DNA of 64,000 nucleotides from Bacillota bacterium (GTDB taxonomy: Bacteria > Bacillota > UBA4882 > UBA8346). The stretch lies in the NCBI GenBank assembly GCA_023394955.1, contig JAEWZY010000007.1:1-64000 (forward strand), given 5' to 3'. Each line of letters starts with the position of its first letter. Positions within the stretch are counted from its first letter, which is position 1. The position numbers and the translations under genes were made by a program. Of this stretch, positions 35,637 through 44,555 are shown piece after piece. The notes under the pieces are model-generated. The model did no database searches. It had not been told where the DNA came from and saw nothing but the letters and a program-made list of their open reading frames with translations.

Positions 35637-35652
35637 AGAACAGTGAGTCCAT

Positions 35653-35683
35653 AAAACGGGAGCAGATTTGTTCCCGTTTTTTT
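35653..35683 (+). terminator. Rho-independent terminator of ppdK
   Basis: AAAACGGGA pairs with TCCCGTTTT around a short loop, followed by TTT, 17 nt after the stop. The rest of the gap up to 35983 holds no recognised gene. Confidence 0.88.
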
Positions 35684-35983
35684 ATATAGTCTTTTTTAGT
35701 TCAACTTTTACTAAAAATTGAATTAATTAACTAAATGGTTTTGAATGAAAATGTTGAAACCCAAGTCTATTATCGGAGGAAAAAAGTTGTGATTACCTTC
35801 AAAAAAATTTCATTTCCAGTTGGATGATGATTAAAATTTCAGAACAGTAATCCGATAATGAATAATGGGAAATTCTTTTGAAAAATAGCATTATTCTTTT
35901 TAAGCCGCTGTAGAATGAGGTCCATTTTTGGGGGTGACGTTCAGAACATATCTTTGTTTAATTATTCAAGTGGAGGTTTTTCG

Positions 35984-36568
35984 ATGAAAACGTTTTATAC
36001 TGGTATCGCGGTAATAGGTCTATTGATGTTAATTTCTGTTTCCGTATCGGCTTCGCCTGTCTCGGGAGAATTTGACAAGATTATGTTTTACGGTATTTAT
36101 AATGATTTTAAGGGAGGAGATATTAAAGGCGCTGAAATGGGGACTTTTACCGGTTCCGGCATCGGTGTTTTAATTCCTTTCTCCGCCACCGGCAACATTG
36201 GACTGGAGTATTCATCCAAGGATTACGATAATCTTTATTACGAACTGCAAGCAACCAAGTTATATCAGGAAAAATACCTGTTACGCTTTAATTTATCGAA
36301 ATACGGCAAAGATGGGACCATCTCCCACTTTGGGGCTTATAAGAACTATCCGGTGAATGAAATGTTTCAAGCCTACTTTGGCGCCGGGCTGTCAATGGTC
36401 TGCTTCGATGATGACCAAGATCCCGATGATTGGGCATACTTCTCCCTTTACGTTGAGGCCCAAGGGCAAATGAGGTTGACTGAAAATACATTCTTATACG
36501 GTGGGGCTTTATATGATTATCATTTGGACAGCGCTAGTTTGGAAGCCGGAGTAGGGGTTAACTTTTGA
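35984..36568 (+). CDS. Putative outer-membrane beta-barrel protein
   Basis: A 194 aa secreted protein. A signal peptide (MKTFYTGIAVIGLLMLISVSVSAS) is followed by alternating polar and hydrophobic stretches with many Tyr, Gly and Phe, and the chain ends LEAGVGVNF with terminal Phe, the classic outer-membrane barrel signature. About eight strands would fit the size. The frame is open from 35915, but AGTGGAGG fixes ATG 35984. The family is not recognised. It is the first of three similar genes. Confidence 0.65.
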   Translation: MKTFYTGIAVIGLLMLISVSVSASPVSGEFDKIMFYGIYNDFKGGDIKGAEMGTFTGSGIGVLIPFSATGNIGLEYSSKDYDNLYYELQATKLYQEKYLLRFNLSKYGKDGTISHFGAYKNYPVNEMFQAYFGAGLSMVCFDDDQDPDDWAYFSLYVEAQGQMRLTENTFLYGGALYDYHLDSASLEAGVGVNF

Positions 36569-36634
36569 TCTAAATTTGCTCTACTTTACACATTTTCAGA
36601 AAAAAAGCTTATGAAAAGTAGCAATTTTTGAGGG

Positions 36635-36662
36635 CAGCGTTTAATTGAAACGCTGTTTTTAT
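36635..36662 (+). terminator. Rho-independent terminator
   Basis: CAGCGTTT pairs perfectly with AAACGCTG around AATTG, followed by TTTTTATTT. Confidence 0.92.
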
Positions 36663-36819
36663 TTAGTAAATTTCAATACAATTATTGTTAATGTTAACGC
36701 GGTAAGTTCCGATATATATTTTGACAAATCTTTTACCTTATAATCAATAAAGCCTCATGTTATGCTCATTATTGGTTTATTAGGGAAATTGGTTATTTCA
36801 TAAAACCGGGAGGTATGTC

Positions 36820-37500
36820 GTGAGAACTAGATGGAGTTTGTTGATAAAAAGCATTGTTTTTGGGGCTTTGTTTTTTGTTTTCTTTTTTGGGTTGGCTATA
36901 GTTACCCGAGCGCACCTGAAAGAAGACGGTATGTATTTTAGTATTTCAGGGGTGGAAAATAGCATTGGCGGTGATTTTACCGGAGCTAAATATTACATAT
37001 ATGAAGAATCCTCCTTAATATGCAATGTACCTAAAATAGAAACAGACCAAGGCTTCGGGATAACAATCGGGGCCTATAAAGGTAAACTGGCCGGGGAATT
37101 AAGCTACTTGCGTTCGGCGCATAATACTAATTACTCAGGTTTGTCGTATGATGGCGAGGTTGAATTAGTCAATCTTGATATCAAGTTTTACATGTTAAGA
37201 GTATTAAAACAAAGTATTAAAGGCTATTTTCTGACCGGAATTGGCCTTCCTAAGATTACGATTGATAATGCCGCAACTGATGAGGGAAATAAAGGAGATG
37301 CTATCTATAGAGGATTTGGACTTAATTTAGGGCTGGGAACGGAAATCCAGATATTGCCTAACCTCGGCATCGATGGCTCCGTGGTTATCCGGGGAATGCG
37401 CATCAACCGGATTGAAGCCTTTGGAAAAGAGATGGCGCCGAAAGATAATTTTTATGCGACCGGCCGGAGCTATCAGGTTAAACTGAATTATTATTTTTAA
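36820..37500 (+). CDS. Putative outer-membrane beta-barrel protein, paralogue 1
   Basis: 226 aa, GTG start behind GGGAGG. A long signal sequence ends near VTRAHL. The mature part shows amphipathic strands (LAGELSYLRSAHNTNYSG, VNLDIKFYMLRVL, GFGLNLGLGTEIQI) and ends SYQVKLNYYF with terminal Phe. It resembles the next gene in the segments FGxTxGAY..AGELSY..S.H and LNIDxKF. A promoter may lie at TTGACA 36721, with an imperfect -10. Confidence 0.65.
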   Translation: MRTRWSLLIKSIVFGALFFVFFFGLAIVTRAHLKEDGMYFSISGVENSIGGDFTGAKYYIYEESSLICNVPKIETDQGFGITIGAYKGKLAGELSYLRSAHNTNYSGLSYDGEVELVNLDIKFYMLRVLKQSIKGYFLTGIGLPKITIDNAATDEGNKGDAIYRGFGLNLGLGTEIQILPNLGIDGSVVIRGMRINRIEAFGKEMAPKDNFYATGRSYQVKLNYYF

Positions 37501-37536
37501 CTGGGGTTTAAGATTTAGAACGGGAGGGTTATTTAA

Positions 37537-38271
37537 TTGCGATTATCATTTTATAAGACTATTTCAATTTTTATATTAGTCTTCACCTTGCTTTGGCTTA
37601 TTAATTCGCCAACTTTAGCCTCCAGTGAGACAAAATATTATTTTGGATTAAGGGGAATGTATCATTATCCAGCGGGGGACTTCGACGGTAAAGACGAAGG
37701 GTTTCATACAGTCGAACAAAAGGATTCAAACTTGGAATATAGATACGATCTTCACGAATTAGTGGATAATTACGGCGTGGGGGTTACTTTTGGCGCTTAT
37801 AACCAATTTACCGCCGGCGAACTCAGTTATGCACAATCGAAACATGGTTCGATATGGGAAGGCAATGAAATGCCGGATGAAGCGGTACTTGACATCTTAA
37901 ATATCGATGTTAAGTTTTTTCAACCTAATTCCGGCGTTAAGAAACTCAAACCATATGGACAAATAGGTCTGGTTATCTCTACTTTATCGATGAAAAATTG
38001 CGCATCGATGGATATAGTATCATTTGACGAAGACGGCAATGAACAATCAAGACTAACGTACAATGGCAATGCCCGATATACCGGCAGAGGCTATGACTTG
38101 GGTTTTGGATTAATGCTTAACATTACCGAGAATCTACTCTTAGACGGCTCCGTAATATATCAGAAGATTTTTTATGAAGAATTGAAAACTTTAGGTATAC
38201 GGGAAAAGATACCTGAAGAATTAGTATTGACTAGCAGGACCTATAACTTGGGGTTGAAATATTGTTTTTAG
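37537..38271 (+). CDS. Putative outer-membrane beta-barrel protein, paralogue 2
   Basis: 244 aa with TTG start behind GGGAGG. Signal peptide ending near SPTLAS, then barrel-like strands and a terminal NLGLKYCF. Shared blocks with the previous protein include GVTFGAYNQFTAGELSYAQS and LNIDVKFFQP, so the two arose by duplication. Spacing of 36 bp suggests one transcript. Confidence 0.65.
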   Translation: MRLSFYKTISIFILVFTLLWLINSPTLASSETKYYFGLRGMYHYPAGDFDGKDEGFHTVEQKDSNLEYRYDLHELVDNYGVGVTFGAYNQFTAGELSYAQSKHGSIWEGNEMPDEAVLDILNIDVKFFQPNSGVKKLKPYGQIGLVISTLSMKNCASMDIVSFDEDGNEQSRLTYNGNARYTGRGYDLGFGLMLNITENLLLDGSVIYQKIFYEELKTLGIREKIPEELVLTSRTYNLGLKYCF

Positions 38272-38497
38272 TCTTTACACGATTATCAACCACGTTTCAT
38301 TTAATTAGTAAGTCAGGTTATATCGGCTTATTTCTTCCGTTTGATAAAGATGTTTGGGAAAATGGTATTCTCCTTGGCAACGCTAAATCCGGCCCGCATT
38401 ATCAAAGGTACAAGGAGGATAACGAGAATATAAAGAGAAGTGATTTTGCAAATAGTAAGGATAGGAAAATTTTTAAAATTGATTTTTGGAGGAATTA

Positions 38498-38782
38498 ATG
38501 GGCGATTTGCAACAAAGAGCAACCGACAATAAAAGCAAAGTATTTCTATATGCTTTAAGCACTTGTATTTGGTGTCGAAAGGTCAAGAAACTCTTGGACG
38601 AGCTGGGCATTGATTATGATTTTATCGATGTAGACTTGTTAGCAAACGATGACAGTCAGAAGATCCAACAGGAACTTGGGCGCTGGAATCCCAGCGGTTC
38701 ATTCCCGACACTGGTTATTAACGACGAAAAGTGTATCATCGGATTTGAAGAAGATCAAATTCGAAAGGAATTTGGGAAATGA
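38498..38782 (+). CDS. Glutaredoxin-like protein
   Basis: A 94 aa thioredoxin-fold protein with active site STCIWCRKVKKLL (CxxC), FIDVDL, and GSFPTLVINDEKCIIGF with the cis-Pro. The frame is open from 38486, but GGAGG at 38488-38492 fixes ATG 38498. It overlaps the FTR-rubredoxin gene by 4 nt, which makes that protein its probable reductant. Confidence 0.87.
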   Translation: MGDLQQRATDNKSKVFLYALSTCIWCRKVKKLLDELGIDYDFIDVDLLANDDSQKIQQELGRWNPSGSFPTLVINDEKCIIGFEEDQIRKEFGK

Positions 38783-39294
38783 GCGAAGCGACCAAAATCA
38801 GTCCCGAAATGTTGAAGGAAGCATATGAAAAGTTGTACCACGAGACGGGGGCCGCCGGTTATCATCTCAATCCGGATCCGGAGTTTACCAAAGCGTTAAT
38901 CGAATCCTTGTTAATCAATAAGGCAAGGTATGGCTACCCAGCCTGTCCATGCCGTCTAGCTTCGAGGGAAAAAGATGAAGACATGGATATAATCTGTCCT
39001 TGTGATTATCGGGACCTCGATCTAACGGAATATGGGGCTTGTTATTGCGCGTTATATGTGTCGAAGAAAATTTATAACGGTGAAGCTAAAATTAATCCGA
39101 TCCCCGAAAGACGGCCGAAGCGAGAGGAGCGACTAAAGAAAATGACTGCCAATCTAAATAGCAGCGAAATCAAAAACCTGGCATATCCCGTTTGGCGCTG
39201 TAAGGTTTGTGGTTATTTGGCCGCTCGCAATGGGCCGCCGGAGGTTTGCCCGATCTGTAAAGCCCAAAAGGAAAGGTTTGAACGGTTCTTATGA
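38779..39294 (+). CDS. Ferredoxin-thioredoxin reductase catalytic domain fused to rubredoxin
   Basis: 171 aa. Residues about 40-100 contain ACPCRLAS, IICPCDYRDLD and GACYCALYVSK, the three CxC pairs of the FTR catalytic subunit that hold the [4Fe-4S] cluster and redox disulfide. The C-terminus (about 137-171) has WRCKVCGYLA and EVCPICKAQKERFERFL, a rubredoxin-like iron site. No FTR variable subunit gene is next to it. Together with the upstream glutaredoxin it may pass electrons from an iron protein to protein thiols. Confidence 0.85.
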   Translation: MSEATKISPEMLKEAYEKLYHETGAAGYHLNPDPEFTKALIESLLINKARYGYPACPCRLASREKDEDMDIICPCDYRDLDLTEYGACYCALYVSKKIYNGEAKINPIPERRPKREERLKKMTANLNSSEIKNLAYPVWRCKVCGYLAARNGPPEVCPICKAQKERFERFL

Positions 39295-39872
39295 GAAACG
39301 GAGCTGCTTCGGAATTAGTCCGCTGTGGTTGGTGCGGGAATGATCCGTTATATATCAAATATCATGATAGTGAATGGGGAGTCCCGGTTAATGATGACCG
39401 GAGCTTATTTGAGTTTTTAGTTTTAGAAGGCGCCCAAGCGGGTTTGAGTTGGATTACGGTTTTGAGGAAAAGAGAAAATTACCGCATTGCTTTTGATAAT
39501 TTTGAAGTAGTAAAGGTAGCTGTTTACAACGAAGAGCGCATCAATCAATTGCTTAACAACCCCGGGATTATCCGGAACCGTCGTAAGATTGAAGCGACTG
39601 TCTTAAATGCGCGAGCTTTTTTAAAGGTACAAGAAGAATTCGGCAGTTTTGCCAAATATCTTTGGAGTTTTGTGGATTACCGACCAATCCGGAATCAATG
39701 GGAGACCTTAAAAGATGTACCGGCCCAAACCGCTGAATCCCAAGCCTTGAGCCGTGATCTGCAAAAGCGCGGCTTTAAATTTGTCGGGCCTACGATTTGT
39801 TATTCTTTAATGCAAGCGGTGGGGATGGTTAATGATCATACGGTCGATTGTTTTAAGCATGAACCGGATTAA
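39291..39872 (+). CDS. tag: DNA-3-methyladenine glycosylase I
   Basis: 193 aa base-excision enzyme. CGWCGNDPLYIKYHDSEWGVP, the LVLEGAQAGLSWITVLRKRE motif with the catalytic-pocket Glu, and a C-terminal MVNDHTVDCFKH with zinc ligands, as in Tag. Starts within the end of the FTR-rubredoxin gene (ATGA). Confidence 0.94.
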   Translation: MRNGAASELVRCGWCGNDPLYIKYHDSEWGVPVNDDRSLFEFLVLEGAQAGLSWITVLRKRENYRIAFDNFEVVKVAVYNEERINQLLNNPGIIRNRRKIEATVLNARAFLKVQEEFGSFAKYLWSFVDYRPIRNQWETLKDVPAQTAESQALSRDLQKRGFKFVGPTICYSLMQAVGMVNDHTVDCFKHEPD

Positions 39873-39930
39873 AATTTTCGGCAGCTTAAGCTTTTAAAAA
39901 CAGTTTACCTTTAGAAAGGTCGGGTTAAAA

Positions 39931-41934
39931 GTGATACACAAGTTAAGCTTAAGAGCAAGAATGTTGGTTACCATTTGTTCGGTTATTTTAGGCGCTTTTA
40001 TCATTACCAATCTAGTCATTATCGTTAATGTGGCTAACAATACCACCAAAGAAGCGCTGGATAAAACCAAAGAGATGTCAAGCCGGTACAGTAATAATAT
40101 TCAGTTGATTATCGAAGAAGCATTAGTAACTGCACGGACACTGGCCGAGTCCTTTGAAGGGATAAAAAATTCCCAAAACGTTAATCGCGATGTAATGAAT
40201 AGTATTTTGAAACAGGTATTGCAAAATAACGAAGACTATCTTGGAGTTTGGACGTGTTGGGAACCAAACGCTTTGGATATGCAGGATCTGAACAGTATTA
40301 ATAGTCCGGGCCATGATAGTACCGGAAGGTTTATTCCTTACTGGAATAGAGATGCATCCGGAAATATTTCATTGGCGCCATTAAATGATTATACTACTGA
40401 AGGTGCTGGCGATTATTATTTACTAGCTAGGAATAGCGGTGAAGAAACAGTTTTAAACCCATTTACCTACGAGATTGACGGTGAAAAAGTCCTTATGACC
40501 ACCCTAGCGGTTCCAATAAAAAACAAAGGACGCGTGTTGGGAGTCGTTGGAATCGATATAGCTCTTGATACCATTCAGGCCATGGTCGATCGAATCAAGC
40601 CTTACGGTACCGGTTATGCTTCGGTGATTGCCAATAATTTGACCTATATTACCCATCCTGATTCAAACCGATTAGGAAGCGCAGTTAATGATGGGGAAGA
40701 AATTAAAGGGTCCAAATTAGTTGTCGGATCGAATTCCGAAGAGGTCCTAGTGTTGGAAGGCTTCTCCAGTACTCTAAAAACAAAAGTATACTTGGGGTTC
40801 GTCGCTATAAAATTCGGAAATTCTAAAACTCCTTGGGTTTTCGTTACCAATTCACCGATAGATCGAGTTTTAGCCGGTGTTTATCAGGTAGTATCAATCT
40901 CGGTAATCTTCATTGTAGTAAGCTTAATCGTATTGACGCTAGTTATCTTGATGGTCACTAATGGCATCACAAACCCGTTGAATAGGATTATGATAAGTTT
41001 GAAAAGCGGATCAGATCAAATTTCGGCGGCGTCGGAACAACTCTCTTCTTCCGCCCAGCAACTGGCTGAGGGAAGCGCTGAACAAGCGTCGGCCATTGAA
41101 GAAACATCTTCGACAATACAAGAGGCCGCTACAATGGTCCAACAAAACAGCGAGAATACTAGACAAGCGTCTCAATTGTCGGAACAGGCCGAGAAATCCT
41201 CGAAAAAAGGAAGCTCTGAAATGGAGGCGATGATGAAATCCATTCAGGAGATTAACAAGTCTAGCGACCAGATTTCTAAAATAGTCAAAGTTATTGACGA
41301 TATTGCTTTTCAAACCAATATCCTGGCCTTAAACGCCGCTGTCGAAGCCGCCCGGGCCGGGGAAGCCGGAATGGGATTTGCGGTAGTGGCGGAGGAAGTC
41401 AGGAATCTGGCCCAACGTAGCGCGGAAGCCGCCAAAGATACAACTAATATTATTGAATCCAATATTCAACTATCCGAAGAGGGAGTAGCTGTTGCTGAAA
41501 GGGTCCGGGAAGCTTTAGCGGCGATCATTAGTCAAGCCCAAAAGCTCAATCAATTAATGGCTGAGATAGCGGCCGCCAGTCAAGAGCAGTCCCAGGGAAT
41601 CCAACAAGTAAACCGGGCGGCGTCGCAAATGGAGACTGTTACACAACAAAATGCGGCGAACGCGGAGGAAAGTGCTTCGGCCGCTGAAGAATTAAGTGCT
41701 CAGGCTGCCAGTTTAAATCAAATCGTGGATGAGCTGGCTAGCTTAGTTAATGGAAGTCGGCGGAAGTCCGGTGAAGCACAACGGGTTTCCGGGTGTGGGT
41801 TATCGAAATCAAATTACAATTATATTCCTATAGTTCCGAACAATAGAATACTTACTGATAAAACTGGGAAGCGAACCGAAGTCATTACATCCGACGAGGT
41901 TATTACGTCGGATAAAGATCAGAACCGGTTTTAG
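39931..41934 (+). CDS. Methyl-accepting chemotaxis protein with extracellular Cache sensor
   Basis: 667 aa. TM1 at about 9-32, a dCache-type sensor domain (about 35-310, with WEPNALDMQDLNS, GRFIPYW and GVVGIDIALDTIQ), TM2 at about 320-345, then a signalling domain with the hairpin tip IDDIAFQTNILALNAAVEAARAGEAGMGFAVVAEEVRNLAQRSA. Only a few residues of a HAMP linker (NGITNPLNRI) remain before the coiled coil. GTG start. No che genes are nearby. Confidence 0.93.
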   Translation: MIHKLSLRARMLVTICSVILGAFIITNLVIIVNVANNTTKEALDKTKEMSSRYSNNIQLIIEEALVTARTLAESFEGIKNSQNVNRDVMNSILKQVLQNNEDYLGVWTCWEPNALDMQDLNSINSPGHDSTGRFIPYWNRDASGNISLAPLNDYTTEGAGDYYLLARNSGEETVLNPFTYEIDGEKVLMTTLAVPIKNKGRVLGVVGIDIALDTIQAMVDRIKPYGTGYASVIANNLTYITHPDSNRLGSAVNDGEEIKGSKLVVGSNSEEVLVLEGFSSTLKTKVYLGFVAIKFGNSKTPWVFVTNSPIDRVLAGVYQVVSISVIFIVVSLIVLTLVILMVTNGITNPLNRIMISLKSGSDQISAASEQLSSSAQQLAEGSAEQASAIEETSSTIQEAATMVQQNSENTRQASQLSEQAEKSSKKGSSEMEAMMKSIQEINKSSDQISKIVKVIDDIAFQTNILALNAAVEAARAGEAGMGFAVVAEEVRNLAQRSAEAAKDTTNIIESNIQLSEEGVAVAERVREALAAIISQAQKLNQLMAEIAAASQEQSQGIQQVNRAASQMETVTQQNAANAEESASAAEELSAQAASLNQIVDELASLVNGSRRKSGEAQRVSGCGLSKSNYNYIPIVPNNRILTDKTGKRTEVITSDEVITSDKDQNRF

Positions 41935-41983
41935 GATAAAGGTTAAATCCGGAGTATTAAAATTTTGGAAGCAGAACGGGACT

Positions 41984-42050
41984 GTTTTGGTCTTTTTTCT
42001 CCGATGAGGAAGGCTTTAATCCCTTCGAATATTCCGGTCCAGACCAAAAC
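41984..42050. repeat. Inverted repeat downstream of the chemoreceptor gene
   Basis: GTTTTGGTCT (41984-41993) is the reverse complement of AGACCAAAAC (42041-42050). It could fold into a long 3' hairpin. A T run follows the left arm rather than the right, so a terminator role is doubtful. Confidence 0.4.
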
Positions 42051-42127
42051 TGAACTCCCGGCGCAGTACATCTATCTGTTTGAATATAGCATGTCCTTTA
42101 AATAGGTGAATAACGTATATGTGCCAC

Positions 42128-42156
42128 TTGTAAGCTTATAATATTTTGGATATAAT
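42128..42156 (+). promoter_or_regulatory. Promoter of the rubrerythrin gene
   Basis: TTGTAA (42128-42133), 17 bp, TATAAT (42151-42156). The AT-rich TTATAAT repeats around the -10 loosely recall a PerR box, but no exact match is present. Confidence 0.7.
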
Positions 42157-42191
42157 TTATAATCAAAATCAATAAAACGGAGGGATAAATA

Positions 42192-42746
42192 GTGTCAGTA
42201 AAAAATGCGATGACTGCGGACTTTTTACGTTCAGCCTATGGCGGGGAAAGTATGGCCCATATGCGTTATATTTACTGGGGCAACCAGGCTGAGAAAGAAG
42301 GATTCCCCAATACCGCCAAACTATTCAAAGCAATTTCCTATGCTGAACAAGTGCATGCCAATAATCACTTCAAGGAATTGGATACTCAAAAAGGTGATTT
42401 TTCAGTTACCGCCGGAGCTGTTTTTGGAGTGGAAGACCTGGTTGAAAGCCTACAAGGGGCCATCAACGGGGAACTGCATGAGGTAGAACAAATGTACCCG
42501 GTTTATTTGAATACCGCTCAACTTCAAACTGAAAAAGGCGCGGAACGTTCCTTCCATTTTGCCCTAGAGGCGGAGAAGATCCATGCCCGTCTTTTCAAAG
42601 AGGCCCAAGACGCAATTAACGAAGGAAAGGATATTCAACTGAAGTCGGTACATATTTGCCCCATCTGCGGCCATACTATTTTGGATGAAGCTCCGGATAA
42701 ATGCCCCGTTTGTGGGGCTAAGAAAGAAATGTATGTTGCTTTTTAA
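42192..42746 (+). CDS. Rubrerythrin
   Basis: 184 aa oxidative-stress protein that reduces peroxide with a diiron centre. The four-helix part has FLRSAYGGESMAHMRY (Glu ligand), YAEQVHANNH (ExxH), GELHEVEQMYP and EAEKIHARLF (ExxH). The C-terminus is a rubredoxin domain with HICPICGH and DKCPVCGAKKEMY. GTG start behind GGAGGG. Confidence 0.95.
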   Translation: MSVKNAMTADFLRSAYGGESMAHMRYIYWGNQAEKEGFPNTAKLFKAISYAEQVHANNHFKELDTQKGDFSVTAGAVFGVEDLVESLQGAINGELHEVEQMYPVYLNTAQLQTEKGAERSFHFALEAEKIHARLFKEAQDAINEGKDIQLKSVHICPICGHTILDEAPDKCPVCGAKKEMYVAF

Positions 42747-42892
42747 AATTAATAAGATTGCCTTCTGTTTATGAGCTCAATGGTTTAGGGTTAGCTTTTA
42801 TTTAGCCAGTCTTATTTTTATGTTAACTAAAATTAACTTTTGGATCCTTCGGTTTGCTGGTTTATGCTCGTGGATGGTTCGGCATTCTCGGG

Positions 42893-42921
42893 TAGACAGT
42901 TTAGTAAACCCCTGGTATAAT
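42893..42921 (+). promoter_or_regulatory. Promoter of the SleB-type hydrolase gene
   Basis: TAGACA (42893-42898), 17 bp, TATAAT (42916-42921), about 95 bp before the start codon. Confidence 0.6.
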
Positions 42922-43015
42922 CCTTTAAGCGCTACAGCCCCTCATGGACCCGATATCTCAACCGGCTCCGCGAACAGCATTGGGTAAGATACCGAGAACA
43001 GAAAGGGGAAATGTA

Positions 43016-43633
43016 ATGAAGTTGAAAAATAGGATTATTAAGGGGTTAGTTACTTTAACCGTATTATGCGCCGGAGCCATGGCGTCTGCTTCACCTGCCA
43101 TGGCCTGGAACTATCGGATTGAAAATGGAGACTCGCTTTTTAAGTTATCAAGACAGTTCGGCACCAAAGTCAATACGTTGCAAAAAAATAATGGGTTGCA
43201 GTCTGACTTGATCTTGGCCGGTAAAACACTTTGGATTCCTGATGCGGAGGCCAAACCAATCCAAAATTCGCGGGGCCAAAACGCTCTTTACTTGCTGGCG
43301 CGGTTGATCAGCGGTGAGGCGCAGGGAGAATCTTATCAGGGACAGGTGGCCGTTGGCGCGGTAATCATGAACCGGCTTAACAGTAAGGATTTTCCGAATA
43401 CAGTCGCTGAAAATGTATATCAAAAAGGCGAGTTCGAATCCGTTTCTAACGGGCAAATCTGGGGAACATTAACTACGTCGGCGCTGAAAGCAGCTAAGGC
43501 TGCGATCTCAGGCGAGGATCCAACTGGAGGGGCTTTGTACTTTTATAATCCGGATAAAGTTCATTCCAAAACCAATTGGATCTGGAGCCGTCAAGTGACC
43601 GGTCGGATCGGTTTGCACGTTTTCGCTATCTGA
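43016..43633 (+). CDS. LysM-SleB cell wall hydrolase
   Basis: 205 aa exported protein. Signal peptide ending SPAMA, one LysM domain (YRIENGDSLFKLSRQFGTKV, about 33-75) for peptidoglycan binding, and a SleB/hydrolase_2 domain (LLARLISGEAQGESYQGQVAVGAVIMNRL to the end) with the catalytic Glu in SGEAQGE. SleB-type lytic transglycosylases act on the spore cortex, though some act in vegetative cells. The frame is open from 42944, but AAAGGGG fixes ATG 43016. Confidence 0.9.
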   Translation: MKLKNRIIKGLVTLTVLCAGAMASASPAMAWNYRIENGDSLFKLSRQFGTKVNTLQKNNGLQSDLILAGKTLWIPDAEAKPIQNSRGQNALYLLARLISGEAQGESYQGQVAVGAVIMNRLNSKDFPNTVAENVYQKGEFESVSNGQIWGTLTTSALKAAKAAISGEDPTGGALYFYNPDKVHSKTNWIWSRQVTGRIGLHVFAI

Positions 43634-43640
43634 ACCAGGG

Positions 43641-43673
43641 GGAGGCTGACCCAAGGGGTCGCCTCCTTTTTAT
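43641..43673 (+). terminator. Rho-independent terminator
   Basis: GGAGGC-TGACCC pairs with GGGTC-GCCTCC around AAG, followed by TTTTTAT, 8 nt after the stop. Confidence 0.93.
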
Positions 43674-43732
43674 ATCTAATACAAGAATGTGAATAGCCGG
43701 TTAACATAAGGTTGACGAGATAATTCCGTGAA

Positions 43733-43761
43733 TTGACAGCATAGATACACTAGATTATAAT
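43733..43761 (+). promoter_or_regulatory. Consensus promoter of glpP
   Basis: TTGACA (43733-43738), exactly 17 bp, TATAAT (43756-43761): both hexamers are perfect. Confidence 0.9.
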
Positions 43762-43791
43762 ATATATATTATAGAAGTTTTATTGTGTGGC

Positions 43792-43843
43792 AAAGAGCAA
43801 AGAGACGTCACAGGATCCATTGCGGATGTCTGTGACTTTTTTT
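43792..43843 (+). promoter_or_regulatory. Antiterminator target and leader terminator of glpP
   Basis: AAAGAGCAAAGAGAC (43792-43806) directly precedes a terminator in which GTCACAG (43807-43813) pairs with CTGTGAC (43830-43836), followed by seven T. The motif overlaps the base of the terminator stem, as expected if a bound protein blocks it. Related leaders are at 44556, 47144 and 48301. The likely binder is GlpP itself. Confidence 0.7.
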
Positions 43844-43882
43844 ATTGGTACCGATTCCTAAAAATTTAGATGAGGTGATGGA

Positions 43883-44455
43883 GTGCGTTCCGAGACAAAA
43901 ATTCATGACCTATTGGAAGCTCATCCGATTATTGCTGCAGTTCGTGATGAAACCGGCCTTGAAGCGGCGCTTAAATCCCAGGTTGCAATCGTTTTTTTAT
44001 TAGATGCGACTCTTTCAAATTTAAAAGAACGGGTGAAACGGATCGAAAATGGTGGAAAGTTGGCCTTTGTCCACTTGGAAATGGTCGCTGGCCTCAGCAA
44101 AGACCAGGCAGCTTTAGAATTTATTAAAACGGAGATCAAGCCCAGTGGGATTCTCACCACCAAGCCCAACCTAGTCCAGAATGCTAAAAATTTGGGGTTA
44201 GGAACAATTCAACGTCTGTTCATTCTAGATTCCCTCTCAATTCATACCGGGTTAAAAATGATACAAGGTAATCATCCGGACTTGATGGAGATTATGCCGG
44301 GAATTATCCCTAAAGTGATACCTGAGATCAAACGGCGCTGTCAGACTCCAATTATTGCGGGAGGAATGGTCAGCGCTAAGGAAGAGATCATCGACCTTTT
44401 AAAGGTAGGAGTGATAGCTGTTTCCACTAGTCGAGTCGAGCTTTGGAATCTATAG
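43883..44455 (+). CDS. glpP: Glycerol-3-phosphate-responsive antiterminator GlpP
   Basis: A 190 aa TIM-barrel-like RNA-binding regulator. Family features are HPIIAAVRDETGLEAAL at the N-terminus, VFLLDATLSNLKERV, FVHLEMVAGLSKD, GILTTKPNLVQNAKNLG, QRLFILDSLSI and TPIIAGGMVSAKEEIIDLLKVGVIAVSTS. In Bacillus it binds glp leader mRNA with glycerol-3-phosphate and prevents termination. Its own leader carries a terminator, suggesting autoregulation. Confidence 0.92.
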   Translation: MRSETKIHDLLEAHPIIAAVRDETGLEAALKSQVAIVFLLDATLSNLKERVKRIENGGKLAFVHLEMVAGLSKDQAALEFIKTEIKPSGILTTKPNLVQNAKNLGLGTIQRLFILDSLSIHTGLKMIQGNHPDLMEIMPGIIPKVIPEIKRRCQTPIIAGGMVSAKEEIIDLLKVGVIAVSTSRVELWNL

Positions 44456-44555
44456 AGGCTAAATTGTTTCAACGATTTGTAAAGTTAAAGCAGGAATAAT
44501 GCTAAAACAATAGAATTAATAATGTTAGAATTAGTGTTATCATGTTAACTTGGCT

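Noticed and set aside
35770..35830. Tiny open frame (13 codons) behind GGAGG before the first barrel gene
   Set aside because: It is too short to judge, and no composition or conservation argument can be made from one sequence.
38262..38498. 78-codon frame between the third barrel gene and the glutaredoxin gene
   Set aside because: It starts inside the upstream gene, lacks a ribosome-binding site and encodes no recognisable sequence.
42134..42170. PerR box at the rubrerythrin promoter
   Set aside because: The TTATAAT repeats are out of register with the 15 bp PerR consensus, so only an AT-rich promoter can be claimed.
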